Positions 32,944 to 39,094 of a stretch of DNA of 39,094 nucleotides are shown piece by piece. Origin of the DNA: Sphingobacterium nematocida (lineage in GTDB: Bacteria; Bacteroidota; Bacteroidia; Sphingobacteriales; Sphingobacteriaceae); NCBI RefSeq assembly GCF_900168125.1, contig NZ_FUZF01000028.1, positions 1-39,094 on the forward strand, given 5' to 3'. The translations under genes were made by a program, and so were the position numbers. Positions within the stretch are counted from its first letter, which is position 1; the number at the start of each line of letters is the position of its first letter. The notes under the pieces were generated by a model, which saw only the letters and a list, made by a program, of their open reading frames with translations, was not told the origin of the DNA and searched no databases.

Positions 32944-33846
32944 TCAATTAGTTATCCAATCTTTTCGAGAGTGACCAGCATCTATTTTTGATAAGTTCAG
33001 CAAAATTATGGCGCCTATCATCACGACAATTCCCAAAACCTGTAAAAGTGTAATCTTTTCTCCCAATATAAGAAATGCACTTAGAACTACAGCAGGCAGT
33101 TCCATGGTTAGTATAATAGCACTCAAGCCTGGCCCTATTTTGGGCATCCCTACCGTGAAGCATATGGGAGCAGCCACCGTACCAAATAGCGCAAGGAAAC
33201 CGCCCCATTTTAAAAGACCTAAATCCAAATGACCACTTGTGGTTAAAGCGGGTAGATTAATAGCCAGTATCATCAAGGCCGATCCCGTGGTCATTAATGC
33301 CCCTTTTTCCAAAGCGGGTATATCATTGCCTAATTTACTGGTAAAAATCACATACGAAGTATAGATAAACGCTGCTGAAAGCGCCAATACTACCCCCTTG
33401 AAAGAGAAATTAAACGCATGTACATTAAATAAATTACCTGCAAGTATAGTCCCTATAATAATCACTACCGAGCAGACGATTTCTACCGTCGATAACTTTC
33501 TTTTAAAAATCAACCACTCGCATAGGTTGCTAATCCAAGAAACCTGCATCAATAACACAATAGCAAGCGCAACAGGAATATATTGGACAGAAAGGTAAAA
33601 GAAATAAGTAGAAATTCCCATTGTCGTCCCAGCAAAGATGAGTTTCCAATTCAATGTCAATCCCCCCTTATTTACCCGCTGGCTTCTTAAAAAAGCGAGT
33701 ATCCAGAGGATCAACGCTCCTAAAGAAGCTTGCGCAAAAGTAATTTCCGCCGCCGTATACCCTTCTCCATAGGCAATTTTGGCGAACGATGTCAGTGTAC
33801 CATAACTCGTCGCTCCTAAAGCCACTATTAATGCATATTTAAACAT
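32944..33846 (-). CDS. EamA/DMT-family transporter
   Basis: A 300-residue inner-membrane exporter with ten helices in two EamA repeats. Repeat one: TSYGTLTSFAKIAYGEGYTA, with the first-repeat end YIPVALAIVLLMQVSWISNL. Repeat two: VVLALSAAFIYTSYVIFTSK, then VGMPKIGPGLSAIILTMELP and LQVLGIVVMIGAIILLN. EamA proteins export amino acids, nucleosides or metabolites; the substrate here is unknown. It is divergent from an Lrp/AsnC regulator 153 bp away, the common pairing for amino-acid exporters, so an amino-acid or related substrate is a fair guess. A perfect -7 box lies at 33868-33875. Confidence 0.9.
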   Translation of the reverse strand: MFKYALIVALGATSYGTLTSFAKIAYGEGYTAAEITFAQASLGALILWILAFLRSQRVNKGGLTLNWKLIFAGTTMGISTYFFYLSVQYIPVALAIVLLMQVSWISNLCEWLIFKRKLSTVEIVCSVVIIIGTILAGNLFNVHAFNFSFKGVVLALSAAFIYTSYVIFTSKLGNDIPALEKGALMTTGSALMILAINLPALTTSGHLDLGLLKWGGFLALFGTVAAPICFTVGMPKIGPGLSAIILTMELPAVVLSAFLILGEKITLLQVLGIVVMIGAIILLNLSKIDAGHSRKDWITN

Positions 33847-33867
33847 AATTAAAAATCAAAACACAGG

Positions 33868-33875
33868 CAAACGTA
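33868..33875 (-). promoter_or_regulatory. -7 box of the EamA gene
   Basis: Minus-strand TACGTTTG is a perfect TAnnTTTG match about 22 bp upstream of the ATG. No well-spaced -33 TTTG is visible, which fits a promoter that needs an activator such as the adjacent Lrp protein (inference). Confidence 0.45.
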
Positions 33876-33942
33876 GCGAAATGCAAACAAAAATCTACTT
33901 GAAAAAAGAAATTACGAACACAGCACATAAATCAGTTATGTA

Positions 33943-33975
33943 TTTGGAACAAAACACTTTTTTAGTGTATTATTG
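33943..33975 (+). promoter_or_regulatory. Promoter candidate of the Lrp/AsnC gene
   Basis: TTTG (33943-33946) and TATTATTG (33968-33975, 7 of 8) are 21 nt apart, placing transcription start about 15 nt before the ATG at 34000. Confidence 0.4.
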
Positions 33976-33999
33976 CATACTTAAGCTGGAAAAAATCCA

Positions 34000-34461
34000 A
34001 TGGACAAACTCAACAAACAGGAAGTTGAACTATTACGTGAGCTTCAAAAAAATTCAAGATTTGATATCAATCAACTCACAGAGAAATTGAATATGTCCAG
34101 AACATCAATATATGACCGCATAAAAAAACTAGAGTCCGAAGGCTATATTACCAACTATGTCGCATTGATAGACCCCAAAAAGGTGGGGTTGAATTTTATT
34201 GTGATGGTCAATATCTCTTTACATACCCAACATATAGATTATGTCGAAGAGTTTCTGGTAAGAATACGTGCATTGGATGAAGTGGTTGAGGCTTTTGTTA
34301 CAAGCGGCACCTACGACGTAATTCTAAAAGTTATCGTACAGGATCCCGAACGCTACAATGATTTTATAACACATAAACTATCTGCAATACCACATATTCG
34401 AAAAATACAAAGTTCATTCGTCATGCGTATCATTAAACAATCGAACGAGCTTTCTTTTTAA
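34000..34461 (+). CDS. Lrp/AsnC-family regulator
   Basis: A 153-residue DNA-binding protein. The winged helix-turn-helix at about 20-45 (DINQLTEKLNMSRTSIYDRI) is followed by the RAM effector domain (VGLNFIVMVNISLHTQHIDY, then VVEAFVTSGTYDVILKVIVQ), with the Gly-Thr-Tyr-Asp turn typical of ligand-binding Lrp proteins. These usually sense amino acids as octamers. It is divergent from the EamA exporter, its most likely target, and its stop is followed within 3 bp by leader copy B of the esterase gene. Confidence 0.92.
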   Translation: MDKLNKQEVELLRELQKNSRFDINQLTEKLNMSRTSIYDRIKKLESEGYITNYVALIDPKKVGLNFIVMVNISLHTQHIDYVEEFLVRIRALDEVVEAFVTSGTYDVILKVIVQDPERYNDFITHKLSAIPHIRKIQSSFVMRIIKQSNELSF

Positions 34462-34463
34462 TC

Positions 34464-34535
34464 ATGAAACCATCATGATTTATCAAACCGAGTGAAATGA
34501 GTTCATGAATACAGTTAAGAAACAAATTTAAACAG
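34464..34535 (+). repeat. Duplicated leader, copy B (before esterase)
   Basis: Starts ATGAAACCATCATGATTTAT and ends AACAG directly before the ATG at 34536. It aligns with copy A (32244-32347) and lacks the palindromic insertion. TCATGA occurs twice near its start and TTCATGAAT near its middle. It begins just behind the Lrp stop codon. Confidence 0.65.
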
Positions 34536-35357
34536 ATGAATAAAATCTATCAACTTCTTTTAATTACCATATTTGTTTTTACAAATAACGCAAAGGCAAA
34601 CTATACAGAAGACCCTATGCCTGCACATGAGACATTTACAATTGTATCAAAACAATTAGGAGAAACAAGAACGATCAATGTATGGATTCCGAAAGAATAT
34701 GTTGCCACGACGGCTTCCTTACCTGTATTATATATGGCCGATGGCGGTGTTAAGGAGGATTTTCCCCATATAGCCAACACTCTGGCGCAACTCATCGATA
34801 AAAAGAAAATACCCGCTATAATTCTAGTAGGTATCGAAAACACGCAAAGAAGAAGAGATCTTACTGGTAAAACGAATGTTAAAGAAGATTTGGAAATCGC
34901 TCCCGTCGTTGGAGGTTCAGCTAAATTTAGAGCGTTTATTAAGGAGGAACTCTTTCCGGAAATCAATTCCAAATATAGAACGACAACAGAAAAAGGTATA
35001 ATCGGAGAGTCCCTATCCGGATTGTTCGTTGTCGAAACCCTTATGCTACAACCTGAGATGTTTGATTTTTATATAGCCTTCGACCCTTCACTATGGTGGA
35101 ACGATAATTACCTCCTAAAAACAGCAAAAGAGTATCTTTCCAATATACCATCGGACCAACAGAAAAGGTTGTGGTTTGCAGGGTCTGGCACTAAAGGAAT
35201 GGCACCCATCATGGAAGGTTTAGAAAAAATCCTGATCAATGAAAATTTACCAAATCTAAAATGGTTATACACCAGCGAACCCAAAGAAGAACACCACACT
35301 ATATTCAAAGCCACAAAAGATAAAGCGCTAATCTGGACATTAAAAAAATCAAACTGA
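34536..35357 (+). CDS. Exported alpha/beta-hydrolase, esterase D/enterochelin-esterase type
   Basis: A 273-residue hydrolase with a signal peptide (about 1-21, cleavage after KA). It has the IroE/Fes-like esterase fold: TRTINVWIPKEYVATTASLP (about 45-63), the strand YMADGGV, the nucleophile elbow IIGESLSGLF with Ser159, and a late His in EEHHTIFKATKDKALIW (about 251). Members hydrolyse carboxylic esters or glycan acetyl groups; a role on this locus's glycan is possible but there is no direct link. The gene is preceded by a duplicated leader and follows the Lrp gene on the same strand. Confidence 0.85.
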   Translation: MNKIYQLLLITIFVFTNNAKANYTEDPMPAHETFTIVSKQLGETRTINVWIPKEYVATTASLPVLYMADGGVKEDFPHIANTLAQLIDKKKIPAIILVGIENTQRRRDLTGKTNVKEDLEIAPVVGGSAKFRAFIKEELFPEINSKYRTTTEKGIIGESLSGLFVVETLMLQPEMFDFYIAFDPSLWWNDNYLLKTAKEYLSNIPSDQQKRLWFAGSGTKGMAPIMEGLEKILINENLPNLKWLYTSEPKEEHHTIFKATKDKALIWTLKKSN

Positions 35358-35383
35358 TTAGGATACTTGAGCTATCTTTCTAG

Positions 35384-36853
35384 CTATAAGAAGTCTGGAA
35401 GGCCTGTTGCTTTTTTAAAACAAGTCCCTCTAGGTTGGTCACCTTCTTGCAATACAATTTCAGAATGAAGAAATTGAGCCGCATCTGCAGAGTCTTTAAC
35501 CTTGGAAGCACTGCGCATCAGCATTTGCGCTTCAAAGCCTGATAAAATTTGAGATCTGATGTCCATACTTTTCAAGGGCAGGTATTGACATCCACTGTAG
35601 ATTGCTCTAGCTAACGCAAGCGCGTCCAATAAGGCTTGATTAGCACCTTGTCCCTTGAATGGACTCATAGGATGAGCAGCATCACCGATCAACGTAGCTA
35701 CACCTCCACCACCTAAAGACGCTACATCCAATATTTCTCGATCATAAACCGGATAACCCGAAACCTGCTTTTCGGGTGTAGCATCTATAATCTGAGGAAT
35801 AGGATCGTGCCATGGAGTCCTGCGAAAGGCCTCTTCTTTAAGGGCTCTTGGCCCCTGTACACTCAGGGCCTTTGCATCATTTTCAGACATAGGAAAACTA
35901 AGTTGCCACATCACCGTATCTGATGTATAGGGCATAACGTAAATCCGTTCGTTGCCATTCGCGGTCTGGAATACTGTTGCTCCATCCAAAAGCGGGTTAT
36001 CTACGAGCTCAATAACAGACAAAGGACATATTCCCAATATAACAATACATCCAAGATAACGCAGAGGACTGAGGTCATCTCCCAACAACAATCTACGCAC
36101 GATGCTACGGATTCCATCAGCTCCCACCAAGAGATCCGCTGTAGCTTGTTTTTCCTGTCCATTTACAAGAAAATGAAGTTCAACTTTCTTGGTTTCGGTT
36201 TGTTTAAAGTCGATCAATTGATGTCCCCACTGTACGGAATCATGTCCACCAAGCTGTTCCAACAGGGCTAATCGTAAAGATTGACGAGCAATATGTACAT
36301 TACTTCGCTTTGAAGATTGTTTTGAATCCGAGTTCTTCCATTTTCGAACACCCCATTCGCCAACCACTTTACCAGTTGGGGTATGAACAAGGTGACGTGT
36401 AGACACCACTCCTTCGGTTAATAAAAAAATTCCGAAACCATCAATAGCCTTACTCGCCTGCTGTAAAGTAAGTCCATAGCCCTGCGAACGTGCATCAAAA
36501 TTATCATCACGTTCATAGAGCGTAAAAGGAATTCCCCGGTGTAAACATGCTACCGCGAGTGCCACACCTCCTATCCCACCCCCGATGATCGCTATATGTG
36601 GATATTTTTCAGTATCAACAGCGACGGGTACTGTCGAGGGGGCCAATCCAGAACCGTTACAATTCGGACAGGTATACAGATGCCCTTTGGGACGAACAGG
36701 CAATAGGCCTTCACCGTCTGATCTTTCATATGCATCACGTGCAGCTTCATAACGAGTCCGCACCTTCTTGGTAAGCCTTCTGCTTTTCTTACCACGTCCC
36801 TGACATTCGAGACAAACGGTCCAATGTAAGCGTTCTGTATCCTCCTGCTTCAT
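35384..36853 (-). CDS. FAD-dependent monooxygenase with DnaJ-like zinc-binding N terminus
   Basis: A 489-residue flavin monooxygenase of the PHBH/aromatic-hydroxylase (TetX-like) group. The Rossmann motif is IAIIGGGIGGVALA (87-100, GxGxxG at 91-96), the second-strand acid is Glu114, a GADG motif lies at 244-247 and the FAD-ribityl GDAAHPMSPFKGQGANQAL at 390-408. Unusually, residues 1-75 carry two CxxCxGxG motifs, CLECQGRG (Cys14, Cys17) and CPNCNGSG (Cys62, Cys65), separated by a basic helical stretch. This is the DnaJ zinc-finger pattern, which would bind one zinc. No other ATG separates the parts, so it is one polypeptide. The zinc domain may bind a partner or act as a redox switch (inference). 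Monocistronic. Confidence 0.9.
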   Translation of the reverse strand: MKQEDTERLHWTVCLECQGRGKKSRRLTKKVRTRYEAARDAYERSDGEGLLPVRPKGHLYTCPNCNGSGLAPSTVPVAVDTEKYPHIAIIGGGIGGVALAVACLHRGIPFTLYERDDNFDARSQGYGLTLQQASKAIDGFGIFLLTEGVVSTRHLVHTPTGKVVGEWGVRKWKNSDSKQSSKRSNVHIARQSLRLALLEQLGGHDSVQWGHQLIDFKQTETKKVELHFLVNGQEKQATADLLVGADGIRSIVRRLLLGDDLSPLRYLGCIVILGICPLSVIELVDNPLLDGATVFQTANGNERIYVMPYTSDTVMWQLSFPMSENDAKALSVQGPRALKEEAFRRTPWHDPIPQIIDATPEKQVSGYPVYDREILDVASLGGGGVATLIGDAAHPMSPFKGQGANQALLDALALARAIYSGCQYLPLKSMDIRSQILSGFEAQMLMRSASKVKDSADAAQFLHSEIVLQEGDQPRGTCFKKATGLPDFL

Positions 36854-37032
36854 TCCTTTGTAGCATTTAACTGACTTCGACTTAATATAAAGTCATTCGT
36901 AATATAATGGACAAACTTAGTGTTTTTATCGTAGCCATGGTTTGAGCCCTTTTTAGTAGATACCATATACAATCTATTTATCAAACTGCTTGCAAGCCTT
37001 TTCGAGCAATAGATAAATTACTTAGTGAATCT

Positions 37033-37325
37033 TTATAATTCCGCTTTCTGATTGACAAAAGCTTCATAGACTCCGGTAGCGCTTTCATACATGATATTAT
37101 CCAAAAACCGATCAAAGTAACCTAGTGATTCGGAATCATTTCGTAAAACCTGATCTTTGAGAAAAACCCACTCAGACAAAAAGTAAGGTGTTTGGTGGTA
37201 AAATCATGCTCTTTAATAACAGCATCGACCATTTCATAAGCTTCATTAACGTCCAAAGGGCTTATATCTTGGACAAGCCTCGTCCGTATTTCTTCAAGAA
37301 AAGCATAAATTTTGTGTTTTTCCAT
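37033..37325 (-). pseudogene. Small hypothetical gene with a one-base frameshift
   Basis: The first frame reads MEKHKIYAFLEEIRTRLVQD, continuing to HLTF, then runs off into nonsense at a run of five T (minus strand, 37182-37178). With one extra T the other frame continues LSEWVFLKDQVLRNDSESLG and YFDRFLDNIMYESATGVYEA, to a TAA at 37035-37033, giving about 96 sensible residues. The second half has clean protein composition, so the break is recent or a sequencing error. I do not recognise the family; it is helical and acidic, with no signal peptide. A promoter-like TACCTTTG lies at 37412-37419. Confidence 0.65.
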
Positions 37326-37411
37326 TACACACTGCTATTTATTTAACATTACTCACAAAGGTTTGAACCGAAAACTTAATAAGTTTTAAAAACGGTACTA
37401 ACGATGTAGGG

Positions 37412-37419
37412 CAAAGGTA
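37412..37419 (-). promoter_or_regulatory. -7 box of the frameshifted small gene
   Basis: Minus-strand TACCTTTG, a perfect TAnnTTTG, lies about 90 bp upstream of the ATG at 37325. A small inverted repeat (AAAACTT, AAT, AAGTTTT; 37371-37387) lies in the leader. Confidence 0.4.
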
Positions 37420-37469
37420 AAATATTTCTAAAAAACATCCGTCTAGAGTATCACGATAATAATCAACAA

Positions 37470-37495
37470 AAATGGCGCAATAAATTGCGCCATTT
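37470..37495 (-). terminator. Terminator after yceI-like gene
   Basis: AAATGGCGCAAT (37470-37481) and ATTGCGCCATTT (37484-37495) form a perfect 12-bp stem, and the minus strand runs into a T-rich tract. It starts 29 bp past the YceI stop. Confidence 0.75.
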
Positions 37496-37523
37496 GCTTT
37501 AATACTTTTAAAATTTATTATTA

Positions 37524-38198
37524 TTATTTTTTTGCGTTGACAGAAAGCTCGATATCTACATTTTGAGCGATCATCCAGTCTTTAGCATCACCTTCAGTAC
37601 CATAGGTCAATCCCCAATCCTGTCTATTAATAGTGAATTTGGAGAAAATATTTATCCCATTGGCATCAACAGTAATTTTAGCAGGGAAAGTAACATTTAC
37701 AGTCTTATCTTTAATTGTTAAATTTCCACTTATTGTGTTTGTTGCTCCTTCTATAACGCTCGCTGTAGTTGCATCGAAAGCGGCGACTTTTGTTATTTCG
37801 AATTTAGCAGTAGGATACTTCTCGACATCAAAGAAATCCGCATTTTTCAAATGAGCATCTAGATCACTAGAAGTCTTTCCTCCTGAAATAGCTGGATCTA
37901 CCGAAGCACTGTCCGTAAGGATAGAGTGCATATCGATGGTAAATGTTCCACCTGTTACCTCGTTATTTTCCGCAGTAAGCACGCCTTCGCTCTTAAGAAT
38001 ACCAAATCTGGGATTAAGTCCCCCCTTATGATATCCTGTCCATTTCAACGTACTGGTACTAGCATCTAGTGTATACGTATCTCCTTTTTGTTCTGCGACC
38101 TCTTGCTTTTCTGCTGTTGCAGCTTTGTCTCCTGATGGTCCTTGGCAAGAAAAGAATAAAATGGTTGAAGCAACGCTTAAAAGTGCAATTTTTTTCAT
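37524..38198 (-). CDS. YceI-family lipoprotein
   Basis: A 224-residue lipoprotein (lipobox FFSC, Cys 18) with an Ala/Lys/Glu linker (about 24-40) and the YceI lipocalin-like barrel (about 41-222). Markers are YTLDASTSTLKWTGYHKGGL, TGGTFTIDMHSILT, DLDAHLKNADFFDVEKYPTA and ISGNLTIKDKTVNVTFPAKI. YceI proteins bind polyisoprenoid-like lipids and are induced by osmotic, acid or antibiotic stress in other bacteria. The lipid anchor places it in the periplasm. Divergent from an HxlR regulator with a large nested palindrome between them. Confidence 0.92.
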   Translation of the reverse strand: MKKIALLSVASTILFFSCQGPSGDKAATAEKQEVAEQKGDTYTLDASTSTLKWTGYHKGGLNPRFGILKSEGVLTAENNEVTGGTFTIDMHSILTDSASVDPAISGGKTSSDLDAHLKNADFFDVEKYPTAKFEITKVAAFDATTASVIEGATNTISGNLTIKDKTVNVTFPAKITVDANGINIFSKFTINRQDWGLTYGTEGDAKDWMIAQNVDIELSVNAKK

Positions 38199-38278
38199 TT
38201 TTTTATATATTTTGTTTTTATCGTTTCGTCAAAAATATAGTATCCCCTACGGCAAAGAGAAACCTCATTTTGACTATG

Positions 38279-38286
38279 CAAAGGTA
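38279..38286 (-). promoter_or_regulatory. -7 box of the yceI-like gene
   Basis: Minus-strand TACCTTTG is a perfect TAnnTTTG match, giving a leader of about 75 nt. The nearest TTG is only 16 nt further upstream, so the -33 element is poor. The HxlR palindrome begins 30 bp upstream. Confidence 0.5.
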
Positions 38287-38315
38287 ACACTAACAAACTA
38301 TACAATTGATATCAC

Positions 38316-38347
38316 TTTCCAATAGGAAAGTGGTTTCCTATTGGAAA
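38316..38347. promoter_or_regulatory. Nested palindromic operator between yceI and hxlR genes
   Basis: TTTCCAATAGGAAA (38316-38329) and TTTCCTATTGGAAA (38334-38347) are exact reverse complements separated by GTGG. Each arm is itself a palindrome (TTTCC, AATA, GGAAA). That gives two dimer sites 18 bp apart, or one 32-bp site. The right arm overlaps the TTG of the HxlR promoter, so binding there would repress the regulator. Confidence 0.7.
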
Positions 38348-38371
38348 CTAGAGCTGACTTTTCTAAATTTG
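38341..38371 (+). promoter_or_regulatory. Promoter of the HxlR gene
   Basis: TTG (38341-38343) and TAAATTTG (38364-38371, perfect TAnnTTTG) are 20 nt apart. The ATG at 38394 follows after a short leader. The -33 part is inside the right operator arm. Confidence 0.6.
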
Positions 38372-38393
38372 CAACGACACACACTTATTGGGA

Positions 38394-38768
38394 ATGAAAA
38401 AGGACAATACGATATACCCTTCTGAAATCTGCAAAGTAAGAACATTAGCCATCAAGGACACAATGGAAATACTGGCGGGGAAATGGAAATTCCATATTTT
38501 AGGCACTCTAATGATAGTTGACAGACTCCGCTTTATGGAATTGTTACGGGAGATTGACGGTATTGGAGCTAAGATGTTATCTAAAGAACTTCAGGACCTT
38601 GAATTGAACCAACTGATTAGAAGAACAGTCTTGAATACAAAACCCATTACCGTAGAGTACGAAATAACCGAATACGGACGCACATTGGGACCAATTATCG
38701 ACGAAATCGCTAAATGGGGAATAGATTACCGAAAGACTCTTCACAGTAAGAGTGAGACTGTAACGTAA
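38394..38768 (+). CDS. HxlR-family winged-helix regulator
   Basis: A 124-residue regulator. MEILAGKWKFHILGTLM, then RLRFMELLREIDGIGAKMLS and KELQDLELNQLIRRTVLNTK, are the HxlR helix-turn-helix and wing with the typical GKWKFHIL and PITVEYEITEYGRTL. A Cys at about 14 (SEICKV) could serve redox sensing, as in some HxlR/YodB-type proteins. I use the ATG at 38394; a TTG two codons before is not needed. It is divergent from yceI with a nested operator between, so it likely controls both. It ends 56 bp before an IS256-type transposase start. Confidence 0.9.
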   Translation: MKKDNTIYPSEICKVRTLAIKDTMEILAGKWKFHILGTLMIVDRLRFMELLREIDGIGAKMLSKELQDLELNQLIRRTVLNTKPITVEYEITEYGRTLGPIIDEIAKWGIDYRKTLHSKSETVT

Positions 38769-38823
38769 ACTGTGTCAGCGGAATAATTCAATAAGGTTTT
38801 TTATATTTAATTATTCAAACGAC

Positions 38824-39094
38824 ATGGTCATGAAAGACAAGACCCCATTTGACTTTGAACGCTTCAAAGAGGAAGCTATGCAAGGTCTTTATAACGGGAA
38901 GAGTTTATCTCCGAACGACGGCGTTCTAGCGCCCTTAATGAAGCATTTACTAGAGTCTATGATGGATGGCGAGCTAGAGAGTCATCTTCAGGAAGATAAG
39001 GCATTAGGTAATTCCAATCGTCGGAATGGTAAGACTAAGAAAACTGTTCGGGGACTTAATACAGGTACTTTTGAGCTGGAGTCTGGACGGGATA
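38824..39094 (+). mobile_element. IS256-family transposase, 5' part cut by the window end
   Basis: The frame from ATG 38824 (or 38830) is open to the window end: MVMKDKTPFDFERFKEEAMQ, then LLESMMDGELESHLQEDKAL, then NSNRRNGKTKKTVRG and FELESGRD. The ExELxxHL and RNGxxxKT blocks are the N terminus of IS256/Mutator-type DDE transposases. The DDE motifs would lie beyond 39094. The left inverted repeat should be in 38769-38823, possibly beginning at ACTGTGTCAG near 38770, but without the other end I cannot set it. HxlR, 56 bp before, looks intact. Confidence 0.85.

Noticed and set aside
32948..33208. Alternative frame inside the EamA gene
   Set aside because: The composition is Cys/His/Arg-rich and unlike protein; the EamA frame is intact across it.

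Overview
The window looks like a Bacteroidota chromosome, most likely from Sphingobacteriaceae (Sphingobacterium or Pedobacter type). The evidence is a SusC/SusD pair, AT-rich DNA, many lipoproteins, weak ribosome binding sites and repeated matches to the Bacteroidota promoter (TTTG, about 19-20 nt, TAnnTTTG). The genus call is inference.

Layout: 1-664 holds decayed mobile DNA: a RAYT (REP-associated transposase) remnant behind a promoter and 19 copies of CTAA. 706-4434 carries an MscS-type channel, a DUF4143 ATPase behind two near-identical palindromes, and a VOC protein. 4551-13739 is a mosaic of small genes: RibD-C reductase, a DoxX-like/SRPBCC/VOC operon divergent from a GlxA-type regulator, three uncharacterised exported proteins, an ArsR/SRPBCC/DUF6157 operon, three unknown small proteins, and a HEAT-repeat/DUF2200 pair.

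The core (13872-30700) is an N-acetylglucosamine-linked polysaccharide utilization locus. Arm one, leftward: SusC, SusD, a FAS1/CBM96-like/CSPG-like surface lipoprotein, a GH16-like lipoprotein and a NagB-type deaminase, ending at a strong terminator. A divergent LacI regulator shares an intergenic region holding two palindromic operators. Arm two, also leftward: NagA, a second LacI-type regulator, two GH20 beta-hexosaminidases and a FucP-type MFS transporter. Together they suggest outer-membrane capture of a HexNAc-containing glycan, release of HexNAc by GH20, inner-membrane uptake, then deacetylation and deamination to fructose-6-phosphate. No GlcNAc kinase and no GH18/GH19 chitinase is present, so the pathway is incomplete here and the polymer is unknown.

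30882-39094 is accessory: a class I amidotransferase, a DUF4199 membrane protein and an esterase sharing a duplicated 5' leader (one copy carries a 31-bp palindromic insertion), an EamA/Lrp divergent pair, an FAD monooxygenase fused to a DnaJ-like zinc-binding N terminus, a small frameshifted gene, YceI divergent from an HxlR regulator with a nested palindromic operator, and the start of an IS256-family transposase cut by the window end.

The best candidates for something not yet described are the zinc-finger/FAD monooxygenase fusion, the duplicated leader with its palindrome, the palindrome pair before the DUF4143 ATPase, and the glycan target of the GH16/GH20/NagAB locus. I see no tRNA, rRNA or CRISPR array.
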